Shown: positions 18,451 through 29,700 of the stretch, piece by piece | Layout of the letters: the number at the start of each line of letters is the position of its first letter | Numbering within the stretch: position 1 is the stretch's first letter | Source of the DNA: Tubiluchus corallicola | Lineage: Eukaryota > Priapulida > Priapulimorpha > Priapulimorphida > Tubiluchidae | Direction: 5' to 3' | Length of the DNA: 60,000 nt | NCBI GenBank assembly: GCA_030141605.1 | Contig: JAQGDQ010000276.1 | Location: forward strand, 64,001 to 124,000 | Notes under the pieces: model-generated | Databases searched by the model: none | What the model was told of the DNA's origin: nothing | What the model saw: the letters and a program-made list of their open reading frames with translations, nothing else | Program-made: the position numbers and the translations under genes

Positions 18451-18720
18451 ATGAGTCTTACTGTTAAGCTGCTGATGGCAGTGGTTTGCATCTCTCTGTT
18501 TTTGGATTCTACCTGTGGCTTAAGAGAAATTTTACCTGGCCCACTTAAAAGATCGTTGAAAAAAAGAGCTAGGAACTGGACTCGCGGACGGGACAGGAAT
18601 CGGAATCAAAGTCATGGAAGGGGCTGGGGGAATCCCATGCAGGACCGGATATGTAGAAGGTTGTGTCCTCGAGGTCTGGGAGGAAATCTGTGTCAGTGTG
18701 ATATGTTAATCCTGGGTTGA
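18451..18720 (+). CDS. Precursor of a secreted, cysteine-containing, probably amidated peptide
   Basis: An 89-residue single-exon frame from ATG 18451 to TGA. Residues 1-23 (MSLTVKLLMAVVCISLFLDS...) form a clear signal peptide. A short spacer follows with basic cleavage sites KR (33-34) and KKR (37-39), then an R/N/G-rich segment with two N-glycosylation sequons (N42, N52). The C-terminal core has cysteines at 68, 72, 81 and 83 (C-x3-C-x8-C-x-C, including CRRLCPRGLGGNLCQC), enough for two disulfides. The protein ends DMLILG: a terminal Gly directly before the stop is the usual donor for C-terminal amidation. The layout is that of a neuropeptide or peptide-hormone precursor; no known family was recognised, and a venom-type or antimicrobial peptide cannot be excluded. 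AATAAA lies at 19,194. TTTCAAG just before the ATG could be a splice acceptor, so a 5' UTR intron is possible. Confidence 0.7.
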   Translation: MSLTVKLLMAVVCISLFLDSTCGLREILPGPLKRSLKKRARNWTRGRDRNRNQSHGRGWGNPMQDRICRRLCPRGLGGNLCQCDMLILG

Positions 18721-19193
18721 AAACTGGAAGGTGGCATTCTCACTTGGACATATCTCACATGATCTCGGTTTTTTTACCGTAATGAAGAAAAACTTTATCC
18801 ATGGTGTAGCGCTAATCGATGTTTCTATTATTGAGTTTAAAAACTTATTTGAGATTTCTCTGATGTGGCAATAACCTAGATACAACCCTGTCAAATTTTG
18901 AAATGTCTAACTTGGAACACGTAAATTATTACAGTGCTGTTATCAGAACTACTTATATTAAGACCACTCTGCTAAATTTCATTGCTCATGCTTTTCGTGT
19001 TTCGTGTTTCATGTACTCTGCAGTTAAGCTAGTATTTATTTAGATTTCATTTTGCTCTTATTAATTATTTTATAGTAAACACAAAAACGAAAATCTGAAT
19101 TGGGCACCTTAAAAGTTTGACAGGAAGTTCTTCAGGAACACCATCTTCAATACTATTTCTTTCGATATTGCAAACAGCAATGTGTTTTGATTT

Positions 19194-19199
19194 AATAAA
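19194..19199 (+). terminator. Candidate polyA signal of the secreted-peptide gene
   Basis: First clear AATAAA, 474 bp after the stop codon of the peptide precursor. Confidence 0.45.
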
Positions 19200-20242
19200 G
19201 TAAAAATACTCTGACGCAATCTTTAAATACATGTTTTGCTGTCCACTATCCAGTCAGTTTAGTTATAATGACTTACTAGAGGCAGGGCGCTCGTGAGTAA
19301 TTATCACTTGACAATGTGTTCTGGTCCATGTAAGGCCTCGACAGTTTTCCAATCATTCAGTGTTGCTGGCTAAAACTGGGTGCTTAACAGAACAACAACG
19401 ACAACAACAACAAAAATAAAAATGATATAATGGTAATGAAACTTTTGCCATGGAAGTATAAATGACAATGGAATTTTCTACAACTGCTTAACATATTTTC
19501 TTACTTAAAAACCACAATTTTTCATAGTGATACATTTTCTAGGTGATACTCCCTGCTAATGATTATAAATTTAATCATCGCGCGAGATCCATATCGTCAT
19601 CATCCCAGCTGAAATGCTTCTCAATTGTGACCATTTTGTCAAAGTGACGCAACTGTTCGCAATTAATCGTTGCGTTAATCCTTCACAATTACTGAGTTAG
19701 CATTGCCAGAAGCCGTGGAGTTTTAGACAAAGATCCCAACCTGCTGAGGTTGGTATAACAGCTGGGCTCAGCCGATATGCAACAACACTGTATCATGTAA
19801 ACATGCACTACTGTCATCAACGTTCTTGTTATTATATGTACTATTTGTCCCAAGATTTAAACCACAATCCCTTTAGTTAATTAACAGAGAAACAGTTTTA
19901 TTTCAATTGATGATAGACCACCGAATTAAAATCTTTAAAGCCTTACACTGCGGGAGACAAAATACAGAGAAAAGGCCGACAGCGGTCCAGCGAGTCGCTC
20001 ATCAATTTTGTTCCATATTTTGTAGCTCATGCAACGCATAGAATTTTAACTTCTCGATTTTGTATGCATTACGAAATAAATTCGAGTAATAATTCTTATA
20101 ATTTAAATAATGTTGTAAATTATGGAGCATAGAAAATGTAAAAGTTCTCATATAATCTGTTATCAGCGAATTAATTCTATTGCAATAATTTTGCGAATAT
20201 AGATCGCTCACACAAATTGTATGCCGTTTTTCTTTAGACATC
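19200..20242. other. Intergenic
   Basis: No gene recognised; a small (ACA)n run lies at 19,391-19,416. A minus-strand AT-rich frame at 20,002-20,244 has no motif. Confidence 0.5.
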
Positions 20243-20428
20243 ATTGTTTATTTGTTCGCGTGCTTGTTTTCTTGCTTGCTTGTTTGCTTACTTGTTTTTT
20301 ATTTGTATATATGTTCGCATATTTGTTTGTTTGCTTACTTACTTACTTCCTTGATTGCTTGTTTGTCTGTCTGTCTGCCTGACTGACTGTCTGTCTGCTT
20401 GCCTGTCTGTCTGTCTGCCTATCTGTCG
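20243..20428. repeat. Degenerate tetranucleotide repeat (CTTG/TTTG to CTGT)
   Basis: A gradient from CTTG/TTTG units on the left to CTGT/CTGC units on the right. A shorter relative of the CTTG type occurs at about 22,450-22,530. Confidence 0.85.
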
Positions 20429-20698
20429 AATGAAGTGCAATAGAAAATTTAAAATGCACATTATCTTCTGATTTTGTGGTAAACTGTCTGGGAAATACGG
20501 AAAATCACAGTCATGCCCTCTGTAACTATATACTCATTGTAGATAGCTGTGGCAGTCTGGAATTACTTGGGAACACTTAGTATCTATGAGAATCGTCTAT
20601 ATAAAACACTGATCCAGCTGACGTGTCTTAACCATATTGACATCTGTATACATCCTTCAACGACAAAGACAATATCCAGAATCGTTATAAGAGACGGA

Positions 20699-20800
20699 AA
20701 ACGCCAAAAGCAGTTGTTTCTGGCGGTCACCCATCCACATTCCAATCAAGTCCCGGATAATTTTCGAGCCAAGCACACATCATGCTAACCAGTTATTCTT
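20699..20800 (-). pseudogene. 5S rRNA-derived sequence (pseudogene or SINE3-like)
   Basis: GGCGGTCACCCATCCA at 20,722-20,737 is the exact complement of an internal segment of invertebrate 5S rRNA (TGGATGGGTGACCGCC). To its left, AAAACGCC...GCAGTTGTTTCT loosely follows the 5S 3' end. To its right, CCAATCAAGTCCCG follows the adjoining 5S part with differences, and similarity then fades. The 16-base core is certain; the rest was aligned by eye from memory of 5S. Decayed, so not a working gene. Confidence 0.4.
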
Positions 20801-23800
20801 CTCGCCCGACGAATTTTACGCAGAACATACTGCAATATATAAACAAAAAAATAAAAAGCATTGCAACTTTGCGACCATCTCTGTCATTAGACCTACTCAC
20901 TTTGTCTCAGAGCTTTAGGTCTCCCTTTCACAAGCAGCAGTTCAAATTTATGTTATCACAATTAAGACGCCAATGTTGGCTATTATTCGGAAGGTGGGTA
21001 TTAACAACGAAAATGTTTTCTTAACAAGGCTAACAAAACCTATTGCTATCACGGCAAGCTGCTCTTCGCAACCACCCACTGACATTCACAATTACCCACT
21101 TTGTACAACCAATACACAACCACCCTAACACTCTAACATCTCTAACAAATGTTCTCCGGGGTGGGGTGAACACAATCGTGCTCAACTGACTAGAAAATCC
21201 TGCGAACAATAATCATGAATGCCTGAACAGAATAATTAGAATAAGTTAATGAACCGCCTGCTTAGTTTAATGGCGGGGGACGCGTTGCTAAGAAGGCATC
21301 GTTTACACCAACGCGAGCACACAACAAGCAGTTGTAACAGATCCGAGCGGGGCTCATACTCGTGGGGTAGTTCCCCTGAAGGTGGATAATGCCTTCTTAC
21401 ACACTGTGCTCTGAGCCATGTGATGAGTTGATTGAGCTGCAAGAAGAAAACGGAGAGTACGCCATCAGACCCATGACCACAAGGCGCTCTCTGCATTCTG
21501 GGATAGAAAGCCAGACGTTCATCTGATTAAGTACACAGATCCATGCGATAGAAGCAAAAAACGCAGAGTATCAATTGTAAATATTTTTGCGGTTTAGTTT
21601 TGCTGGCAGAGTTGTTGTTGTATCTACGAGCAACTGTGCTAATAATTATTTCTGCTTGTCAATAAAAGTTCTAAATGACCCCTCTCGGCAGTTACACGAT
21701 ACTGAAGCCAACATCTGGAAACTTTCGGCTCTCACTTGATTACTACGTCCCTCAAGCTTCACATTGAGTGGGTGCAACCAAGTGGAAGTAACTGCTGCGA
21801 ATTTACATGAGCTTTGATTAACTATTAGCTACAATCGTATATTAAACATTATGCTTTAAAATACTTAACTCTTTGGAAGTACTGCTTGTCAAACAAAATT
21901 CTGGCTTTTCAGGGTTAAGCCTACGGTCTGCTTGTGTTACTTTGTGATGCTAACAGTTAACGATAAGATGAATCGAAATGACATTGTGACAACTATTTTA
22001 GCATCACTTTTTCTTCTAAATATTATGCCTAATATTGTACAAGTTGTACAATTGAAAAGGGTGCACAGAAAAATCATTTACTGTTTGTCTAAAAAGCCAA
22101 TCATTTTGAAATAATGCGCCCATTACCTCCTACACGTAAATAAGTTTGTTAATACGAAATAAAACTTTTTATTTTGTCACGACAAATCCGTAACAACATA
22201 CTATTACAAATTTCAACGCTATTTTGAAGAAACACGTTAAACAATTATTTTAAAACGAACGTTAATTATTCAAAATAACTTGCTCATTTACTTGAAATTG
22301 GTAATTGAAAAATTGATAAACATATTAATAAAATCACAAAACACCGTATAAAATATAAAGAACAAAAATCGTGACGCGTTTGTAATTAAAAATCAATCCA
22401 AAGTTATAAAAAAGTAATTATTTCGTAAACAATAAGTACACCTATCTTTTCACTTACATACTCGCGTACTTGTTGACTTGCTTACTTTCTTGCCTCCTTG
22501 CTTCCTGATTTGCTTGTTTGCTTATTTACAGAATATACGATGACGCTATGGGTATTTTTTCTTAGTGTATTTTCGGGTACCATAAAAACGTTTCGAGCGT
22601 TTATGATAAATTTCAATATCTTCTACCACGTATCGAGCGTTTATGATAAATTTCAATATCTTCTACCACAAATATTTTATCTTCAATTTCAATGTTGTGA
22701 TGCTTCTTAAAAAAACCTTTGAAGAAAACATATCAATATCGTCATGTTGAAATCCTTGTCACGCTGTTTATAAATATGGATTTGTCTTTCGGCATCAACC
22801 TAAAAGTGTTCAAGTGTACCTCAGAGGTTGTTGAAAATTCATTAGATATTCATACTGTTTCGTGGCCAAACAAAGTTATCCTCGAAATCAAAGCGATATG
22901 TGAACAAAGCTGCGTTAACATGCTCTTTACACACAAGGCGAGCGCCTCAGTCTGTGAGCTTTGATATTAAGTTGTCACAAGCAAGAAGGAGAAGCTATAC
23001 TTAAGGTATAGAAGGTACAACACGAATGAAATCAGCACAAGATTAGATGCCTAACGTTATATAGGTTATATGAAGATTCGTCAGGGAAACGTCAAATAAG
23101 TCTGCACATCTAGCCACGATGCAAAAAAGCTCAAAAATTAGAATTGCTTTCTTTAATCACTTCACCTTCGTAATGATATATTTTCATTTTGTATATGTTC
23201 GTTCACTATCCGAGATTGTTAAGATTTTAATCATACATTTAAGTAACTGTTGTACTTCCTTAATTGTTCCGTAACTGTTGCTGGGTTTGAAACACTATAT
23301 AGATTCGCCATAGAGATCACGTAACCACTTTTAAACTATCTAGTAATTATTAAGTGACTTATGAGTATAAAGATCCGTAACTGCAAAAAATTGCTATACA
23401 ATGAGAGACACTAACAATACTATAATTACCTAGTCTTTTGTTTTTGTATTCGTGGGATACTTAACACATCGATTTGCCGTAATTTAGCAGAACGTGAAAT
23501 AAATAACATAAATTCAATTCGTTTGAAGCTCATTTTTAAATATTGCATCTATACAAGTTTAAAATAAAAAAAGAAATTACATGTTTACTTCCTATAAATA
23601 AATATTTATTCAATTTATACTAAAACTGTTGCGCTAGTTAATGAGACTGTGTAGCAAACAAGAAAATACTTGGTCCCGAATCTATTTGTGCCAGATTTTT
23701 TTCAAAAAGTGTTTCTCAAAAAAAGGCTTAGGGCTACGATAGTTGATTTAGTAGTCATATAAACAAATGTTAAAAATGAACATAATTAATATTGTACGTG

Positions 23801-25396
23801 TATAATTCTGTGTGTCTGCGAAGTTAAGCAACTTTATAGTTTTGAATTTTCACAGGTAGGTAGCGTTTTTGCGTTTTTGCAAGTGATTTTGTACTAGTCA
23901 TTAAACACAAAGCAAAACAAATGTGGTGATCAAGCTAATGGGTTATAAAATTAAGATATATAGCTTTTTTTGGGTATTACTGATATGCATTTATAGAATA
24001 AAGATTATGCACACAAACTAATAGCAAATATGATTTTAGTATAGGCTTAATTATTTGGTGGTGACTAATATTATACAAAATGACTGTTGTAAAATATTAT
24101 TGAAATCGTTTAACTTTTTGGCAGAATTCTTGGAAAGGTTCTTGGAGTTTTTGTACAACTTCGTTCTTCAGCTTGGCAACTTTACATTCTATATTGTTCT
24201 ACTAACGAACTAGACATGTAAATTTTGTAAAACACTACTAATCCAGGAACACAAACTTCGCTAAATAATAGTTATTATCACTTCTTTTAGAATTATTCAA
24301 GGATTTGCCACTTTGCCCATTCTCTGACTTGGGTCTTAATGCCCTTGAATAGCAGGAATTCCCAGTATTCTCTATTATAAAATATCGGATTCCTTATTAA
24401 AGTTATAATTATAGAGTGGAAAATGATTTGATCATTGAAGCTCTCCTGATCACGCCAACTTTTTTGAAAATTTAAAATTTCTTAAGCTTTTCCTGTTTTC
24501 TGATCAGAACTTAAGGGAACATTATCTATTTGCATTGGGGTTTTGTATATATATTGTTTCCAAATTGGACTAGAATCTCGGTATTATTCTTTTGTCTAGT
24601 TGTTTGCTGACGATGACCGAAACTCAAAATTTAAACACAGCTACTTGTTTTATGTGGGCGTTAGACCTCCTCTAGATAGTTAACTTCTCTTTATGCTCTG
24701 TTGTTTTTTTCATTTTTTCCAGAAAAAATCTTGCTTTCATAAAAATTCAGGACTAGGCGTTTCCCTATTTATTGGACGGAGTCACAATAACCAAAACGCA
24801 ACATCTCTATAAATACAACAAACATTCATTTAGGAAGTAAAAACACAATTGACCAGGCGCGCACAGCAAATGAAAATGTGCATTTTGTTTACTTTGCTTT
24901 AAAATGATCCATTTGCCAAAGGAGAAAAGGCAGATTATTGTGTGTGTCATCATCCTTTGACGATTGTTGAGCACTACACGGGCAAACTTAAAATACATTA
25001 TTGCTTCCATTAGGCCGTCCAAGTTTTGCGCTTAAGAATGTTTGAAAAGATTTTCCGACTAGTAAGTGTGCGAAAGTAAATTCGTGTTTGGCGTCAGTGT
25101 CAACAGTTGTATTTTCATAGAAGCTGTTGAAATAGACGCAGATTAGCGCCGGCTAAAGGTTTTCACGTGAAATGTACACGTTTGTATAGGCGTTACAATA
25201 CCAGCACTCAGCTACACAAACTTTGTTCTTTTTCAATGGGTCCATTACGCAAAGAATAGTCCTATTCGATTACTATACGGTTTGCTTTTGCGTTATTATT
25301 GCTTTCTCTTGAGTCGATAGTAAAGATTTTTACTGCCACAGTGCTACTGGCACCTTCCCAACAAATGGTAACACGTATAAATACGTTTGCTTCTTG

Positions 25397-25398
<2 letters not shown>
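20801..25398. other. Intergenic with one GC-richer patch
   Basis: Mostly AT-rich and without recognised genes. The patch 21,240-21,500 is GC-richer and open on the minus strand over 86 codons, with splice-like signals inside (see findings). Small frames at 21,932 and 22,498-22,964 have no motifs. Confidence 0.5.
22593..22669. repeat. Perfect 37-bp tandem duplication, period 40
   Basis: A word starting TCGAGCGTTTATGATAAATT occurs at 22,593-22,629 and identically at 22,633-22,669, which indicates a recent event. Confidence 0.92.
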
Positions 25399-25450
<52 letters not shown>

Positions 25451-25490
25451 TGAGTATATATATATATATATATATATTGAGTATATATAT
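25399..25490. repeat. Compound (AC)n-(AT)n microsatellite
   Basis: An AC run (25,399-25,427) is followed by AT runs broken twice by TTGAG. Confidence 0.95.
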
Positions 25491-25706
25491 AAACTCAATA
25501 CGTTTATGTTAATATTTGTAACAACCTAAGAACGTTAAGAAATCTCCTATGTGTATTGGTGGTTTAATGGTGATGCACATTTTTACGCACGTCAAGAAGT
25601 TGATTACCATTAAAAAGTTTGAGATATTATTTACTTAACACTCCAACATGACAATATTTCGTTGAAGAGGACATATGTACAACAGAATATGGTAAGATAG
25701 CTGCCG

Positions 25707-25836
25707 TCAAAGGACCACCGGACAAAGAAGCTCAGGTCAAGAGATAACCAGACAAGGACCACCTTAATGCTTTAAAAGTGGTCAGAGTACCACGCATCAT
25801 GGGTGGACTAAGGAGCACCGGTCAAATGACCGCCAG
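25707..25836 (+). repeat. 15-bp minisatellite array, left (forward) arm
   Basis: Degenerate 15-mers, for example TCAAAGGACCACCGG (25,707), TCAAGAGATAACCAG (25,737), TCAGAGTACCACGCA (25,782, still in phase), ACTAAGGAGCACCGG (25,807) and TCAAATGACCGCCAG (25,822). The same unit occurs in opposite orientation at 26,654-26,779. Confidence 0.75.
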
Positions 25837-26653
25837 TGGTTGTGCTGACAGCCTGACAGCAGCTTTAGTGAAATTGTAACTTTGACTTAGCGTTAACGTG
25901 TTATTTAATAAAGAGTGATTGATAATTTAGGTGATAATGTTAATGACTGATAACATGATTGATAATATATTTCGTACATTAAAAAAGTAGATAACTTTGT
26001 AAGAAAAGGTAAAATACTCAACTGCGCACAGGACTTACAGATAAAAGACTAACAAATATCCAAGACTAACAGATAAAAAAACTAATTAGATGTTTTAAAA
26101 ACATTAATAAAAAATCGTTTTTATTAAATAACATTAAAGACAAAGTTTGTGAATAAAATTGAAATCACTTGTTATAAGCTACACATCAAGATGCCATTAT
26201 CAAATTGTTTTGTTAAAACTATTAAAGTTAAACTCAATTTTTTTATACATTTCAAAAGCCTTTAACAATTTAAATTTTAAATTCTACACTGAATTATCGT
26301 CAGTGGATTTCAGGAAAACGTTGTCAGCCAATAACAGAAGGAAATTGACGCTTTTCAAATAGTAAAGAGTTTCATTAAATTATTAAGAATTAAAAAGTCT
26401 GACAAAATATCTAATGACGATTTCTAAATTTTTCAAAAATTTTCTAATGTTTTTTTCAAATTTAAGCACTATCGAATTAAACAATGCAAAATAACAGTAT
26501 TTCTGACCTAATGAGTAAAGCATGCTGAAAAATAAATAATGCAGAACTTTACAGTATAACCTCTGCAAATAACTGATATAAATATCTCAATACAAGGCAC
26601 AGTGTATCTTGTATCATCTTTCGGCTGACATTTACCTATCTGCTAATTTTTAT
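25837..26653. other. AT-rich spacer between inverted minisatellite arms
   Basis: Strongly AT-rich, with short unrecognised frames (26,159-26,362 plus; 26,383-26,568 minus) and no transposase motif. Confidence 0.5.
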
Positions 26654-26779
26654 TTGGTGATCGTTTGACTGGGGGTCCTTTGTCTTTTCAGGTGAATCTT
26701 TGACCGATGGTCCTTTGTCTGGTGATCCTTCGAGCTGTGGTCCTGTGATTGGTTGTCCTTCGACCAACAGTCCAGTGAC
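26654..26779 (-). repeat. 15-bp minisatellite array, right (inverted) arm
   Basis: Read on the minus strand, successive 15-mers include TCGAAGGACAACCAA, TCACAGGACCACAGC, TCGAAGGATCACCAG, ACAAAGGACCATCGG, ACAAAGGACCCCCAG and TCAAACGATCACCAA. The consensus TCAAAGGACCACCAG is shared with the left arm. About 0.8 kb of AT-rich DNA lies between the arms, so the whole could be a foldback-type element, but no target-site duplication was identified. Confidence 0.75.
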
Positions 26780-29700
26780 TAGGAAAGTGAAAAATCAACC
26801 TACGCAATGGTCCGTAGAACCTTTGTGCCAAATGTGAGTCTTTTACGACAAAATGTCGCCATGACAGCTTTCAAGATAAATGCGAAAACTACAACAACAA
26901 AATAGCAACAACAACAATAACAATTAACATTATCAAGAAATAACAGCCGAAGTGAACGAAATCAAACAACATTTGTGTCGGCTGGTGATAAGTAAGTATA
27001 TATTTTGCGGTTCCTCCGAGCAATAGGCATCCCTCCTTTTATACGCCCGGTGGCAAATACACACATTCTCATGAAAGCAACCTGCAGCTAGTCACTACAA
27101 ACCTGGCTTAAAATAATTATAACGTAGCCTCATAGCAGCAACAGTTACATCGATCGCTCAGATTACAAAACTGATGTACTAGAATAGGGTGCCAGTGTGC
27201 GAAGTAAAAGATACAGAAATAACTACTGTCGCTGCTTCCGTTGCCATATCCACCGCTACCGCACTACGGTCAAAGTTTAAAGACTATTTTTAGATATATT
27301 TTTACAGTCTCCTACGCGCATAATACAAGCTAGATATATGATCCACTTGGTTAGTTGTCAAACCAAGAAGGCTGAAGAAGGTCTTTTTGTATCGTTTTTT
27401 ATTATTGCCTTCCCTTTATACAACGGCACGCATTCTACAAGGCGGGTTTCTCAGTTCTCCAACAGGTACGTGTTAATATAATATATCGAGTTCTCCCTTA
27501 TCAGACCGTTTCTTAGGAAAAACAGAAGAGCTCTACTCCTCTTACTAGTTAATACTTTTTTAAAAACTTTCCTAAAATCTACTAAACTTCACCACACTCT
27601 TGCACTAGCTTCGAGCGCAAATATGAAATAAGTCATGTTTCTATCATACAGTTCTACTAAACCGGAACCCAACCTAAACAGCAGGACCTACTACCGTAAT
27701 ACTGAACGGTTGCAGTAGGAATGGAAAATATCTAGTGAGTCCACAGTGAACAATCAACTTATGAGATAGGGTTTGAATTTACATTTCGATAGCAAACTGC
27801 TATTTAAGTGTATAACTCGACTTTACACTTAAACTAGTTTTTTATTTCTAAACTTACTTTTCAGATTTATTTCACCTAATCTACTATTGGCGATCTCCAA
27901 GTGTCATGTTTAGTTTTTCAGCAAACTGAGCAAAGGCCCATGCTATGTTTGCAATAATATTGTCGTTAGTTTCACATGTGCCACAAGTCGCTGGTAGGGG
28001 ACACTCGCTGTCTCAGCTACAACACTAAAGTTCACGACATAAATCCACAGTAAACAACATACGATCTCCTTTAGATTTACATTTCAATAACAAACAGTAG
28101 TGAAAGTGACATAACGAGACGGTACACACAAACATAGTTGGATATAGAGTTTAAGATGCTGACAGCGTCTTAGCTGTGTGGATACACCTCGCTAATACTA
28201 CAGTGAAAACACACTAAGCTTTTGAATGCCACAAGATATAGCAAATGTTATTTCTGGCTGTGTCAGTAAACAGACAGGTTCCCGCCACGAGACTGATTTT
28301 CTTCTTCTCGTGACAAATGTTATGAAAAGCAAGGACGTAGCTATCCCTTTATGCAATTTTTGGCCTAAATCTCCAAATTGTGAATAAAACGAGATAGTAA
28401 TAAAAATGCATACTGAAAAGCAAATCTGTAATTGCGATGAACGGATAAGCTCGACCCTTCAAATCTAAGTGAGACATAAAAGCAAACCATAGCAAAAAAG
28501 GGCAGGGCATCTTTTTTGATATGCGTTACTGTCTTAAGAGTCATAAAATGTATTGTCTAAAAAAATTGCTGCAATTGTTTCTAAAATCTTCAAATAGATC
28601 CATTAGACCACATATGACACAATTTCACTCGTAGATAACTTACTAGCTTATCAGCAGGGGTAGTGATGACTTCAGAAACAGCCAAAATTTGGTGTCAGTG
28701 ACAGGACTAAAACAGGATCATTGATGTATTATATCACCAAAGCCATTGCAATCAGATGCCTAACGCTATTAGTGACGAGCGTATACTGTTTTAAATGTTT
28801 GCTAAACGTTTTCGTTGCAAGCAGGATGATGTGTGCGTGGTGTCTATTTCGTTTGGACAGCCACGAGAGTAGAAATAAACATTTTCCAAGCCACAAATAG
28901 GCAGCTTGTACCGAGAAGCTCGATAACCTGTTAAATTTCTTTAATTAGAAAGAGAATAATAAAAAAGAATTCGCTAAATTTATAAAAGAATTAGTCTTCA
29001 CACAACATGGCAAAATTAATTTTAATGTAAAGGTCTTCAATTAGCCTATATGCGCCTTTATAAACGCTATGACATATGCAACATGATACAGGACTAGAAA
29101 ATAACAACACCGACCTATGTTTTACATAGAAATACAAATTTCAGATTATTTTAAACGATTTCTGTACAATTGTAAACAGGTACCAATAAATCTTTGAACT
29201 CCTGTTCACAGGCTGCGGATAATATTTTTCAATTAAAAGAACACAGGATGATTCTTCATATACTACCCTATTTTCAAGTCCGATAAAAAGTATATATTTT
29301 AACACAATTAATACTGCAAAAGCGTTTCTGGTAATTAAATAATAGATTAAAAACTTAATTAACGGTCGGCGAACTCAACTGTTGATGACATCACAAACTA
29401 ACATAATTTTCAATAGCAAAAATATTCCACCAGCATGTTGCACGTATTTGCGAAAGCGAAAATTGAAGTACAGTGCCACTGTAAGACATTCAGTGTGTTG
29501 TAGTAAAACTAAGCAAGTTTTAAGATAAAAATTCAAATTTGAAATTTACCGCTGTGCTCACGCAAAAGCTGTCGAACGTGTGTAGTTCGTCACAAGCTAG
29601 CATATCTGAACTGAGAGGTACAGTACCTGTTTTTCGTGCAATGCAGACGCTAGTGCCCGTCAAGCTAGTGAATGGCGAAATGCTACTAGTGGCGCGAACG

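Noticed and set aside
18147-18491. Overlapping frames on both strands just before the secreted-peptide start
   Set aside because: No motif; this is probably the promoter or 5' UTR of the peptide gene.
25707-26779. CRISPR array
   Set aside because: Units are 15 bp, degenerate and without unique spacers, in an animal genome.
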